Assembly (NCBI RefSeq): GCF_003611735.1
Contig: NZ_RAWG01000006.1
Coordinates: 1 to 64,000, forward strand
Direction: 5' to 3'
Source: Corallococcus sicarius
GTDB taxonomy: Bacteria > Myxococcota > Myxococcia > Myxococcales > Myxococcaceae
DNA length: 64,000 nucleotides
The notes under the pieces were generated by a model. The model did not search any database and was not told the DNA's origin. It saw only the letters and a program-made list of their open reading frames with translations. The translations under genes and the position numbers were made by a program. This document shows positions 57,152 through 64,000 of the stretch, piece by piece. Within the stretch, counting starts at the first letter, position 1. Each line of letters opens with the position of its first letter.

Positions 57152-58446
57152 CCATTGTCTGTGCCACCCATTTTTCCGACGCCTCCCTGCGCGCTTGTGA
57201 AACGGCGGCCCACCTCGCGAAACGGATGGAGGTCCCGCTCTGCCTGGTCCACGTGCTGCCGGGCAACGTGGCGCGCATCTTCGGTCAGGCCGTCTGGGAT
57301 GCCGGCGAAGCCGCGCTCCAGGATGAAGCCCGGCGCCTGGAGGCGCTGTGCGGTGTGAAGGCGGAGCGCGTCCTGCTGACGGGGGAGCCGGAGACGGCCC
57401 TGGCCGAGTTCGCGGTGAAGCGCGGTGCGCGGCTGGTGGTGGCCGCCGCGCCGCGCGAGGAGACCCCCTTCCTGGGCCTGGGGGGCACGGTGGACCGGAT
57501 GGCCCAGGCGCTGGAGGTGCCCTTCCTGGTGGTCCGGGAAGGCACCGCGCTGGAGGCCTGGGCGCGCGGCGAGCGCCCCCTGCGGGTGATGCTGGGGGTG
57601 GACCGCTCGCGGCCCTTCGAGGTCGCGCGGGACTGGGTGAAGACCCTGGCGAAGTGCGGGCCGCTGGAGGTGGTGGGCGGCCGCGTCTTCTGGGTGTCCG
57701 AGGAGGCGAACCGGCTGGGGCTGGAGCACCCGCACAGCTACAAGGACGTGTCTCCGGAGCTGCGCGAGGCCTTGGAGCACGAGGTGTACACGCTGCTGGA
57801 GCCGCTGCGCTCGGCGGGCCTGCCGGTCCGCACGCGCCTGGAGCCGGGCCTGGGCCGCGTCGCGGATCACCTGGTCGCGCTGGCCTCCGAAGAGAAGGCC
57901 GACCTGCTGGTGGTGGGCACGCATCACCGCAAGGCGCTGGCCCGGCTGTGGAGCGTGTCGCACCACGCGCGGCGGCTGGCCTCCATGTCGGTGGTGAGCG
58001 TACCGGTGCTCGCGGCCGAGCAGGTCCTGGAAGCAGAGCCGCCCCGGGTGCGCACGGTGCTGGCGACCACGGACTTCATGGAGCAGGGGGACCGCGCCAT
58101 CGCCTATGCCTTCGCGCTGACGCCGCCCGGGGGCACGGTGCACCTGCTGCACGTCGAATCCGCGAAGGCCACCCCCGAGCAGCTCCAGGCGGCGCGACAC
58201 CAGCTGGAGCTGCGCGTGCCCCGCACGGAGCATGACGGGAAGCACAAGGTGGAGCTGTCGGTGCTGACCGGGGATGACGTCGCGGGCGTCATCACCCAGG
58301 CCGCGGAACGGTATGACGCGGACCTGCTCTGCCTGGGCACGCACGGCCGCGGCGGGGTGAGCCGGGTCGTGCTGGGCTCGGTGGCCCAGCAGGTGATGGC
58401 GCGCACCGACCGGCCCACCGTGACGGTGCGCATGCCCCGCGCGTAA
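57148..58446 (+). CDS. Three-part universal stress protein (UspA superfamily)
   Basis: A 432-residue protein with Usp-like segments at about 1-127, 135-285 and 298-430. The last segment has the full ATP-binding pattern (DLLCLGTHGRGGVSRVVLGS followed by VAQQVMARTDRP). The middle one has a partial version (LLVVGTHHRKALARLWSVSH). The first is divergent (GARLVVAAAPREETPFLGLG). Two-domain Usp proteins are common; three segments in one chain are less so. The ATG overlaps the ATPase stop (ATGA), so both are co-translated. Confidence 0.85.
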   Translation: MTIVCATHFSDASLRACETAAHLAKRMEVPLCLVHVLPGNVARIFGQAVWDAGEAALQDEARRLEALCGVKAERVLLTGEPETALAEFAVKRGARLVVAAAPREETPFLGLGGTVDRMAQALEVPFLVVREGTALEAWARGERPLRVMLGVDRSRPFEVARDWVKTLAKCGPLEVVGGRVFWVSEEANRLGLEHPHSYKDVSPELREALEHEVYTLLEPLRSAGLPVRTRLEPGLGRVADHLVALASEEKADLLVVGTHHRKALARLWSVSHHARRLASMSVVSVPVLAAEQVLEAEPPRVRTVLATTDFMEQGDRAIAYAFALTPPGGTVHLLHVESAKATPEQLQAARHQLELRVPRTEHDGKHKVELSVLTGDDVAGVITQAAERYDADLLCLGTHGRGGVSRVVLGSVAQQVMARTDRPTVTVRMPRA

Positions 58447-58463
58447 GCGCCCTGTTTCCCACC

Positions 58464-58489
58464 CCGGCCGGAATATGCGCGCCGGCCGG
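58464..58489. terminator. Terminator-like hairpin after the Usp gene
   Basis: Two copies of the self-complementary octamer CCGGCCGG, 10 bases apart, start 18 bases after the stop at 58446 and can form an 8-base-pair stem. There is no T-tract. Confidence 0.4.
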
Positions 58490-58542
58490 CGTAATCACCT
58501 CCGATGGCGGCATTTACGCCCGCCCTTTTTCGAGGTGACCCC

Positions 58543-59844
58543 ATGGCGTTTTCCCTGTTTCGCCTTCCGCGGCTGCTTCCGCTCCTGGCCACCTCCCTGC
58601 TGGCGGCCTGTGGCGGTGGAGACGACGGCCCCGGCGAGGACCCCGGGCCCGGCGGCGCCTGCGTGCGGGACATCTCCGGCAAGCTGGGCAGCACGACGAA
58701 CTGGGCCCCCGGTGATGAGCGCTGCGTCTACGCGGTGACGGGCGTCGTGGAGGTGAGCGGCGCGCTGACGCTCGCTCCGGGCACGGTGGTCCGCTTCGGT
58801 CCCAACGCGGGGCTGCTCGTCACGGCGACGGGGTCGCTCAACGCGGTGGGCACGCCGGAGGCGCCCATCACCTTCACCGGGACGACGGCCACGCCGGGCT
58901 TCTGGAAGGGGCTCGCGTTCAAGTCCAACAACCCCGCCAACGTGCTGGAGCACGTGCTCATCTCCTACGCGGGCAGCGAGGACGCGTTCTGCTGTGACTT
59001 CTTCTACGGCCCCGGGGGCAGCGTGGACGCGCGCGCTGGCGTGGTGGTGGGCTCCCAGCAGGACACCGTCAGCCAGGTGCGCCTCACGCACACGACGGTG
59101 GAGAAGAGCGGCACCATGGGCCTCTTCGCCTTCAACCGCGCGCGGCTGCCGGGCTTCTCGCAGAACATCTTCCGCGGCAACCTGGGCGCGCCCGTCACCG
59201 TGAGCCTGTCCATCGTGGGCGCGCTCGACAGCGCGAGCATCTACTCCGGCAACAGCCCGGCCAACCCCGCGGCCAACGGCGACAACGTCGTCCACGTCCT
59301 GGGCGCGCCGGTCGCGGACTCCGGAGCGACGCAGACGATGCGCAAGCTGGACGTCCCCTACGGCATCTCCACCGGCCTGCCGGACACCACCATCTCCTAC
59401 ACCGGCGCGCTCACCATCGAGCCGGGCACGCGGCTCCAGTTCGAGGCGCAGTCCGGCCTCCGCATCCAAGGCAATGGCTCGCTGGTGGCGCGGGGCACGG
59501 CGGCGGACCGCATCGTCTTCACGGGGAGGACCGAGACGCCGGGCTACTGGAAGGGCCTCTCCTTCCGCTCCGCGGGCGGCAACAACGTCATCGCCTTCGC
59601 CGAGGTGCGCAACGGCGGCTCGGACGACTTCTGCTGCGACTACTTCACGCGGGACGGGGACATCATCGCCAACATCTCCGTGGGCGGGGCGGTGGACTCC
59701 TCGGGCCTGGGCCGGCTCCAGCTCACCGACACCGTCATCTCGGGGAGCCCCGCGTATGGCGTCTACGTCTTCAAGAGCGCCACCTTCAGCGAGAGCGGCA
59801 ACACGTACAGCGGCAACGCCCAGGGCCTGGGACGCGAAATCTGA
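58543..59844 (+). CDS. Beta-helix-like lipoprotein
   Basis: A 433-residue lipoprotein (lipobox LAAC, then a short Gly/Asp/Pro linker). The mature part is built of two similar halves, each opening with ALTLAPGTVVRF or ALTIEPGTRLQF, then GSLNAVGTPEAPITFTG or GSLVARGTAADRIVFTG, GFWKGLAFKS or GYWKGLSFRS, and a CCDFF or CCDYF pair. This pattern is typical of right-handed parallel beta-helix surface proteins. The tandem Cys-Cys in each half could stabilise the folds. GAGGTGA precedes the ATG. An upstream ATG at 58504 is less likely. No enzyme residues are visible. Confidence 0.78.
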   Translation: MAFSLFRLPRLLPLLATSLLAACGGGDDGPGEDPGPGGACVRDISGKLGSTTNWAPGDERCVYAVTGVVEVSGALTLAPGTVVRFGPNAGLLVTATGSLNAVGTPEAPITFTGTTATPGFWKGLAFKSNNPANVLEHVLISYAGSEDAFCCDFFYGPGGSVDARAGVVVGSQQDTVSQVRLTHTTVEKSGTMGLFAFNRARLPGFSQNIFRGNLGAPVTVSLSIVGALDSASIYSGNSPANPAANGDNVVHVLGAPVADSGATQTMRKLDVPYGISTGLPDTTISYTGALTIEPGTRLQFEAQSGLRIQGNGSLVARGTAADRIVFTGRTETPGYWKGLSFRSAGGNNVIAFAEVRNGGSDDFCCDYFTRDGDIIANISVGGAVDSSGLGRLQLTDTVISGSPAYGVYVFKSATFSESGNTYSGNAQGLGREI

Positions 59845-59869
59845 GGCGGTGCCTCCAACACCGCTTCAG

Positions 59870-59906
59870 CCGCCGCGCGCCGGCCCGGAAGGTCGGCGCG
59901 CGGCGG
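59870..59906. terminator. Terminator-like hairpin
   Basis: A perfect 12-base-pair stem (CCGCCGCGCGCC / GGCGCGCGGCGG) with a 13-base loop begins 26 bases after the stop at 59844. There is no T-run. The remaining bases up to 60062 show no gene. Confidence 0.45.
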
Positions 59907-60062
59907 TCGGGAGCACCGGCCTCGTGAGCCGCTGGTGCTCCATGTCCTGGAAGGAGTAGCACTGCGGGGCCGGGCAGCCTTCAGGGTCCACGCCGCCTTC
60001 CATCGGGTTCGGGAAGAGGTTGAGGGTTGCGTCTCCATGCAGGCCCTGCGCAGGCTGGGTTG

Positions 60063-60578
60063 ATGAGTGACTCACCCGACCCCGCCCCTGCCTCCGCGCT
60101 GAAGACCGCCGACCTCTGCGACGCCCATGCGGGCACCGCGCACTTCCAGATCGCCGACTCCGGCTTCGTGGACTACGGCGGCCGCCGCGACTTCGCAGGT
60201 CCCATCAGCACCGTGCGGGCGCCCGAGGACAACTCGCTCGTGCGCAAGGCCTTGGAGGAGCCCGGCAGGGGCCGCGTGCTGGTGGTGGATGGCGGTGGCA
60301 GCCGCCGCTGCGCGCTCGTGGGGGACCAGCTCGCCGCGCTTGCGCAGAAGAACGGCTGGGCGGGCGTGGTGGTGAACGGCTGCATCCGCGACGCGGAGGA
60401 GGTGGGCCGCACCGCCGTGGGCGTGAAGGCCTTGGGCACCCACCCGCTCAAGAGCGGCAAGCGCAACGAGGGCCAGCGCGACGTGGAGGTGCGCTTCGCG
60501 GGCGTGACCTTCCTGCCGGGCCATCACCTCTACGCGGACGCGGACGGCATCGTCACGTCGGCGAAGCCGCTGCGCTGA
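60063..60578 (+). CDS. RraA-like protein / 4-hydroxy-4-methyl-2-oxoglutarate aldolase family
   Basis: A 171-residue protein. LKTADLCDAHAGTAHFQI at the start, LVVDGGGSRRCALVGDQLA, NGWAGVVVNGCIRDAEEV and DVEVRFAGVTFLPGHHLYAD-ADGIV are the RraA/HMG-aldolase blocks. The family contains both an inhibitor of RNase E and metal-dependent aldolases. NGCIRD with the preceding Asp pattern supports the aldolase metal site. Which role applies here cannot be decided from sequence. No Shine-Dalgarno is evident before the ATG. The convergent LysR gene ends 135 bases downstream. Confidence 0.85.
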   Translation: MSDSPDPAPASALKTADLCDAHAGTAHFQIADSGFVDYGGRRDFAGPISTVRAPEDNSLVRKALEEPGRGRVLVVDGGGSRRCALVGDQLAALAQKNGWAGVVVNGCIRDAEEVGRTAVGVKALGTHPLKSGKRNEGQRDVEVRFAGVTFLPGHHLYADADGIVTSAKPLR

Positions 60579-60713
60579 GGCGGTCCGCCTGGGACGGGTG
60601 CTCGGCGCGAGTCGCGGTAGGAGGGGGCGGTACATCCGGGCCCACCACGCGCCCCGGCTGGGATTGAGGCTGCTGACCACGGAGCCCGCCGGCGTCTGAC
60701 CCAAGCGCGGGCC

Positions 60714-61646
60714 TCACCCCACCGCGAGCCCCCGGGGCACGGTGGCTTCGAGCGCGGCGAGGAGGCGGGAAGCGGCGTCCCCGACTTCCTTCCTCCACGC
60801 CATCCGCCAGGGCCGCCGCAGGGGGCCTGACGCCAGCCGCTTCGTGACGAGACCGCCCTTCGCCAGGTGCGGGGTGGTGATCCACTCGGAGATGACCGCG
60901 ACGCCCAGGCCCGCGCGGGCCACGTCGAGGATGGCCTCGGTGAGCGGCAGCCGCTCCAACTTGAGGCGGGGCCGCTCGCGGCCGAACACCTGCGTCAGGA
61001 ACCAGTGCGACTCCGCCGGAGGAGTCAGTCCGGTGAGGAGCGTGCACCCGCGGAGGTCCTCGCGCGTCAGCGCCCTGCGGGACGCGAGCGGGTGTGACGC
61101 GGCCATCACGAAGACAATCTCATCCGCGAAGAGCGGCCGCGCTTCAAGCCCGTTGCGAGGAGGGACGGACGCCGTCGTGATGAGCGCCACGTCCAGCTCC
61201 CCCGCGAGGAGACCCTGGACCGGGGCCTGGGTGTGCTCCACCGACAGCGACAGGTCGAGGCCCGGCAGGCTCTTGCGCAGCGTCACCAACGCGGACGGCA
61301 GCCAGTGGTAGGCCGTGTAGCACTCGCACACGAGCCGCAGGCGCACGGACGGCGCCACGGGCGCGCGCACGCGGTGCTCCAGGTCGCCCAGCTCCACCAG
61401 GAGCCGGGTCGCGCCCGTCACCAGCTCCTGTCCCGCCGCGGTGGCCACGAGCCCGCGAGGCGTCCGCTCGAAGAGGCGCGCTCCCAGGCGCTCCTCCGCG
61501 GAGAGCAGCGCGCGGCTCACCGCTGGCTGCGTGAGGTGCAGGACGGCCGCGGCCTTCGCCGTGGTGCCCGCGGAGGCCAGGGCCAGCACCACGCGCAGGT
61601 CGCGCACGTCGAGGCGGGTGGCCGGTGGAGGGGCGATGTCTTCCAT
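60714..61646 (-). CDS. LysR-family transcriptional regulator
   Basis: A 310-residue regulator. The helix-turn-helix lies at about 28-50 (TTAKAAAVLHLTQPAVSRAL), followed by the linker helix and an effector domain of MetR-like type (LRLVCECYTAYHWLPSALVT, GLGVAVISEWITTPHL). It is divergent from a glutathione S-transferase gene; the T-N11-A palindrome at 61666-61682 is the probable binding site. MetR-like effector domains often respond to homocysteine, but this is only a suggestion from similarity. Confidence 0.88.
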   Translation of the reverse strand: MEDIAPPPATRLDVRDLRVVLALASAGTTAKAAAVLHLTQPAVSRALLSAEERLGARLFERTPRGLVATAAGQELVTGATRLLVELGDLEHRVRAPVAPSVRLRLVCECYTAYHWLPSALVTLRKSLPGLDLSLSVEHTQAPVQGLLAGELDVALITTASVPPRNGLEARPLFADEIVFVMAASHPLASRRALTREDLRGCTLLTGLTPPAESHWFLTQVFGRERPRLKLERLPLTEAILDVARAGLGVAVISEWITTPHLAKGGLVTKRLASGPLRRPWRMAWRKEVGDAASRLLAALEATVPRGLAVG

Positions 61647-61665
61647 GCATCGAGTCTATGTCAAC

Positions 61666-61682
61666 GATGCGTTGGACGCATC
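61666..61682. promoter_or_regulatory. LysR box GATGCGT-TGG-ACGCATC
   Basis: A perfect 7-base inverted repeat with a 3-base centre that contains the T-N11-A signature of LysR operators. It lies 20 bases before the LysR start and about 70 bases before the transferase start. Confidence 0.7.
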
Positions 61683-61753
61683 CCCTTCGCGGATGGAGAG
61701 TGCCCTCCGTTGTCGCGAAGACCACCCGCTTCCATGTCCTGGAGGACCGTCCC

Positions 61754-62392
61754 ATGCAGCTCTACTTCTCCCCCCTCTCCTGCTCCGCCGCGACGCGCAT
61801 GTGCTTCTACGAGGCCGGCACCGAGGCGACGTACATCGAGGTCGATTCGAAGACGAAGCGCACGCACGACGGGAAGAACTACCTGGAGGTGCACCCGCTC
61901 GGGCTCGTCCCCGCGCTGCGCACCGACGACGGGGACGTCCTCACGGAGAACGCCGCCATCCTGCAGTACGTGGCCCAGGCGCTGCCCCACGCGAACCTCG
62001 CGCCCACCGACCCGCGGGGCCGCGCGCGGCTCCAGCAGTGGCTGTCCTTCATCGGGACGGAGCTGCACAGGGGGACCTTCTCCCCGCTCCTCGACTCGGC
62101 GGGCACCGAAGGCGGGAGGGCCTATGCCCTGGCGAAGAGCACGCCCCGGCTCGCCTACGTGGAGCAGCACCTCACCGGGCGCGAGTTCCTCCTGGAGCGC
62201 TTCAGCGTCGCGGACGCGTACCTCGTCACCGTGCTGGGCTGGTGCGTGGCGACGCCCATCGAGCTGAAGAAGTGGCCCGCGCTCAGCGCCTACTTCGCGC
62301 GCCTGTCGGAGCGCCCTGGCGTCGCGAAGGCCTTCGCGGAGGAGCGCGGGATGTACATGGCCGAGCTCGAGAAGCGCAAGGCACGCCCGTAA
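61754..62392 (+). CDS. Glutathione S-transferase family protein
   Basis: A 212-residue cytosolic GST. The thioredoxin-like N-domain carries YFSPLSCSAATRMCFYEAG (catalytic Ser or Cys near residue 9-10, beta-class-like), VHPLGLVPAL (cis-Pro) and LTENAAILQYVA (glutathione-binding E/N-S-like motif). The helical C-domain has RFSVADAYLVTVLGW, the N-capping box. The divergent LysR gene is likely its regulator. The substrate is unknown. Confidence 0.9.
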   Translation: MQLYFSPLSCSAATRMCFYEAGTEATYIEVDSKTKRTHDGKNYLEVHPLGLVPALRTDDGDVLTENAAILQYVAQALPHANLAPTDPRGRARLQQWLSFIGTELHRGTFSPLLDSAGTEGGRAYALAKSTPRLAYVEQHLTGREFLLERFSVADAYLVTVLGWCVATPIELKKWPALSAYFARLSERPGVAKAFAEERGMYMAELEKRKARP

Positions 62393-62402
62393 CAGCGGTG
62401 CG

Positions 62403-63329
62403 TCAGCGCTTCGCTCCCGCCTTGAGGCCCGGCCACACGGAGCGCAGCGTCCCGGCGATGGCGCGCAGCGCCTCCTGCCTCGGGTGACCGGGACGCCACA
62501 CCAGCGCGATCGTCCGGCCCGGCCCCGGGGGCGCGAAGGGCCGCACCACCAATTGCCCCTGCCGGTTCTCCATGGACACCGCGAGCTGGGGCAGCAGCGT
62601 GACGCTGCCGGAGGCCATCACCATCTGCGCCAGCGTCGTCAGGCTGGTGGCGCGGAAGTCCACCTCGCGCGCCCCCACCCGCGTGCACAGCGCCAGCGTC
62701 TGGCTGCGGAAGCAGTGCCCGTCCTCCAGCAGCAGCACGTCCTCGTCATCCAGGTCGCGCAGCCGCACCTGCTTCTTGCGCTCCAGCGGGTGCCCGGGGG
62801 GCGCCGCGACGACGAAGGGGTCCTCCGCGATGACCTCGTGCTCCACCGCCCGGCCCAGCTCCGTGTCCAACGCCAGGAGCGCCGCGTCCAGCCGGCCCTC
62901 GTCCAGGTCGCGCATGAGCAGCGCCGTCTTCTCCTCGCGCAGCCGCAGCTTCAGCTTCGGGTAGTGCTCCACCAGCGCGGGCACCACCTCCGGCAGCACG
63001 TAGGGCGCCACCGTCGGGATGACGCCCAGGTGCAGCGGGCCCGCGAACGGGTCACCCATCCGCGCCGCCGCCTTCAGGAGGTCCTCCGCCTCCCGGAGCA
63101 CCCGCCGCGCCCGGACCACCAGCTCCCCGCCCGCGGGCGTGAGCATCACGCGGCGCGCGTCCCGTTCGAACAGCTTCACGCCGAGCACCGCCTCCAGCTG
63201 TTGGATCTGCGCGCTCAGGGCGGGCTGGGAGACATGGCACTGCCCGGCCGCCCGCCGGAAGCCCAGGGTGTCCGCCACCGCCACCACGTACTCCAGTTGC
63301 CGCAGGGAGATGTCGTTGAGCGAGGCCAT
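62403..63329 (-). CDS. oxyR: Hydrogen-peroxide-sensing LysR regulator
   Basis: A 308-residue OxyR. The helix-turn-helix [20 protein letters not shown] (about 25-44) is followed by the effector domain with the redox pair Cys206 and Cys215 in [14 protein letters not shown], nine residues apart as in E. coli OxyR (199/208). [20 protein letters not shown] is the second conserved block. Start ATG 63329 with GGAGGATCC before it. It is divergent from catalase with an OxyR-type site between the genes. Confidence 0.94.
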   Translation of the reverse strand: MASLNDISLRQLEYVVAVADTLGFRRAAGQCHVSQPALSAQIQQLEAVLGVKLFERDARRVMLTPAGGELVVRARRVLREAEDLLKAAARMGDPFAGPLHLGVIPTVAPYVLPEVVPALVEHYPKLKLRLREEKTALLMRDLDEGRLDAALLALDTELGRAVEHEVIAEDPFVVAAPPGHPLERKKQVRLRDLDDEDVLLLEDGHCFRSQTLALCTRVGAREVDFRATSLTTLAQMVMASGSVTLLPQLAVSMENRQGQLVVRPFAPPGPGRTIALVWRPGHPRQEALRAIAGTLRSVWPGLKAGAKR

Positions 63330-63346
63330 GGATCCTCCAACAACCG

Positions 63347-63383
63347 ATAACCCCTGCCTATCACTCCCATCCAAACGATGTCT
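63347..63383. promoter_or_regulatory. OxyR-binding motif between oxyR and catalase
   Basis: ATAA-N7-CTAT-N7-ATCC-N7-GTCT follows the OxyR spacing of four elements separated by seven bases; the first two elements match well and the last two partly. A weak catalase promoter (TTGGCC at 63383, TACCTT at 63407, 18-base spacer) lies just downstream, the right geometry for activation. Confidence 0.65.
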
Positions 63384-63457
63384 TGGCCCAATCACCCCGG
63401 GGCCGCTACCTTTGCTCCCGTCGAAGCACTCCGACGTCCTTTCAAGGGAGAGACTCC

Positions 63458-64000
63458 GTGTCCCAGTCCAAGCGCCCCACCCTGACCACCGAAGCCGGAG
63501 CCCCGGTCTCCGACAACCAGCACTCGCAGACCGTGGGGCCTGGCGGCCCGGTGCTGCTGCAGGACCACCACCTGCTGGAGAAGCTGGCGCGCTTCAACCG
63601 GGAGCGCATCCCGGAGCGCGTGGTGCACGCGGTGGGCTCCGGCGCCTACGGCACCTTCGAGGTGACGTCCCGGGACGTGTCCCGCTACACGCGGATGAAG
63701 CTCTTCAGCGCCGTGGGCAAGAAGACGGAGGTGTTCCTGCGCTTCTCCACCGTGGCCGGCTCCAAGGGCGCGCCCGACACCGCGCGCGACCCCCGCGGCT
63801 TCGGCGTGCGCTTCTACACGGAGGACGGCAACTGGGACCTCGTGGGCAACAACACGCCCGTGTTCTTCCTGCGCGACGGCATCAAGTTCCCGGACTTCAT
63901 CCACTCGCAGAAGTACGACCCGTACACGAACTGCCAGGAGCCCGACAACGTCTGGGACTTCTTCTCCTACTCGCCAGAGGCCACGCACCAGTTCACCTGG
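63458..64000 (+). CDS. Monofunctional haem catalase, 3' end beyond the window
   Basis: The first 181 residues of a clade-type haem catalase that destroys hydrogen peroxide. [17 protein letters not shown] contains the distal His57, [12 protein letters not shown] and [14 protein letters not shown] follow, and [20 protein letters not shown] contains the catalytic Asn. The start is GTG with GGGAGA upstream. The proximal Tyr lies outside the window. OxyR regulation is indicated by the upstream site. Confidence 0.95.
   Translation, partial: MSQSKRPTLTTEAGAPVSDNQHSQTVGPGGPVLLQDHHLLEKLARFNRERIPERVVHAVGSGAYGTFEVTSRDVSRYTRMKLFSAVGKKTEVFLRFSTVAGSKGAPDTARDPRGFGVRFYTEDGNWDLVGNNTPVFFLRDGIKFPDFIHSQKYDPYTNCQEPDNVWDFFSYSPEATHQFTW

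Overview
The window looks like a piece of a myxobacterial chromosome, most like Corallococcus or Myxococcus. Coding regions are very GC-rich with strong G/C at third codon positions. There are many lipoproteins, an ELWxSDGT-repeat protein, two proteins with MYXO-CTERM-like tails, and a fused isobutyryl-CoA mutase. The left edge is a contig end: bases 5-38 are a Nextera (Tn5) sequencing adapter with one mismatch, directly followed by the truncated N-terminal part of a membrane protein gene.

Layout. 0.4-1.7 kb: a secreted deiminase-family protein. 1.9-10.5 kb: a coenzyme-B12 mutase locus, mutA-mutB-meaB in one coupled run followed by icmF. 10.5-17.7 kb: lipoproteins, a short-chain dehydrogenase, a decayed M16 peptidase gene and a PAS protein without a kinase domain. 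17.8-25.3 kb: a repeat lipoprotein, a methyltransferase plus membrane protein pair, a thiolase-like enzyme, a DUF1338 dioxygenase, another methyltransferase and an SH3-like secreted protein. 25.4-27.8 kb: a TetR regulator divergent from two paralogous NAD(P)-binding reductases, with two copies of CGGAG-N5-CTCCG between them. 27.8-29.7 kb: a gene graveyard holding an IS3 transposase remnant, a LysR remnant and two head-to-head truncated genes around one intact gene. 29.9-39.0 kb: secreted proteins, including an endonuclease/exonuclease/phosphatase fused to VCBS-type repeats, an amidohydrolase and the tandem MYXO-CTERM-like pair.

39.1-46.2 kb is the most interesting part. It is a four-gene, minus-strand, tightly coupled operon of clearly lower GC that I read as a type I Zorya anti-phage system: SNF2 helicase (ZorD), MotA/ExbB-like motor protein with a roughly 480-residue tail (ZorA), OmpA-like stator (ZorB) and EH-signature protein (ZorC). 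The transcribed order D-A-B-C differs from the A-B-C-D order I know as typical.

46.4-64.0 kb returns to ordinary core and accessory genes: DUF2239 plus an MDR oxidoreductase, MocR divergent from a cupin, soluble transhydrogenase (sthA), S-adenosylhomocysteinase (ahcY) with a convincing SAH riboswitch in its leader, a P-type ATPase coupled to a three-part universal stress protein, a beta-helix-like lipoprotein, an RraA-like protein, LysR divergent from a glutathione S-transferase, and OxyR divergent from a catalase cut by the right edge.

Themes. The B12 mutases process propionyl- and isobutyryl/butyryl-derived CoA esters. ahcY with its riboswitch, sthA, OxyR and catalase cover methyl-cycle and redox housekeeping. 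Several genes have a -10-like hexamer 6-7 bases before the start codon and no Shine-Dalgarno, suggesting leaderless messages. Several gene ends carry long perfect GC hairpins. No CRISPR array, rRNA or intact tRNA was seen, and there is no gene-free stretch longer than about 300 bases.
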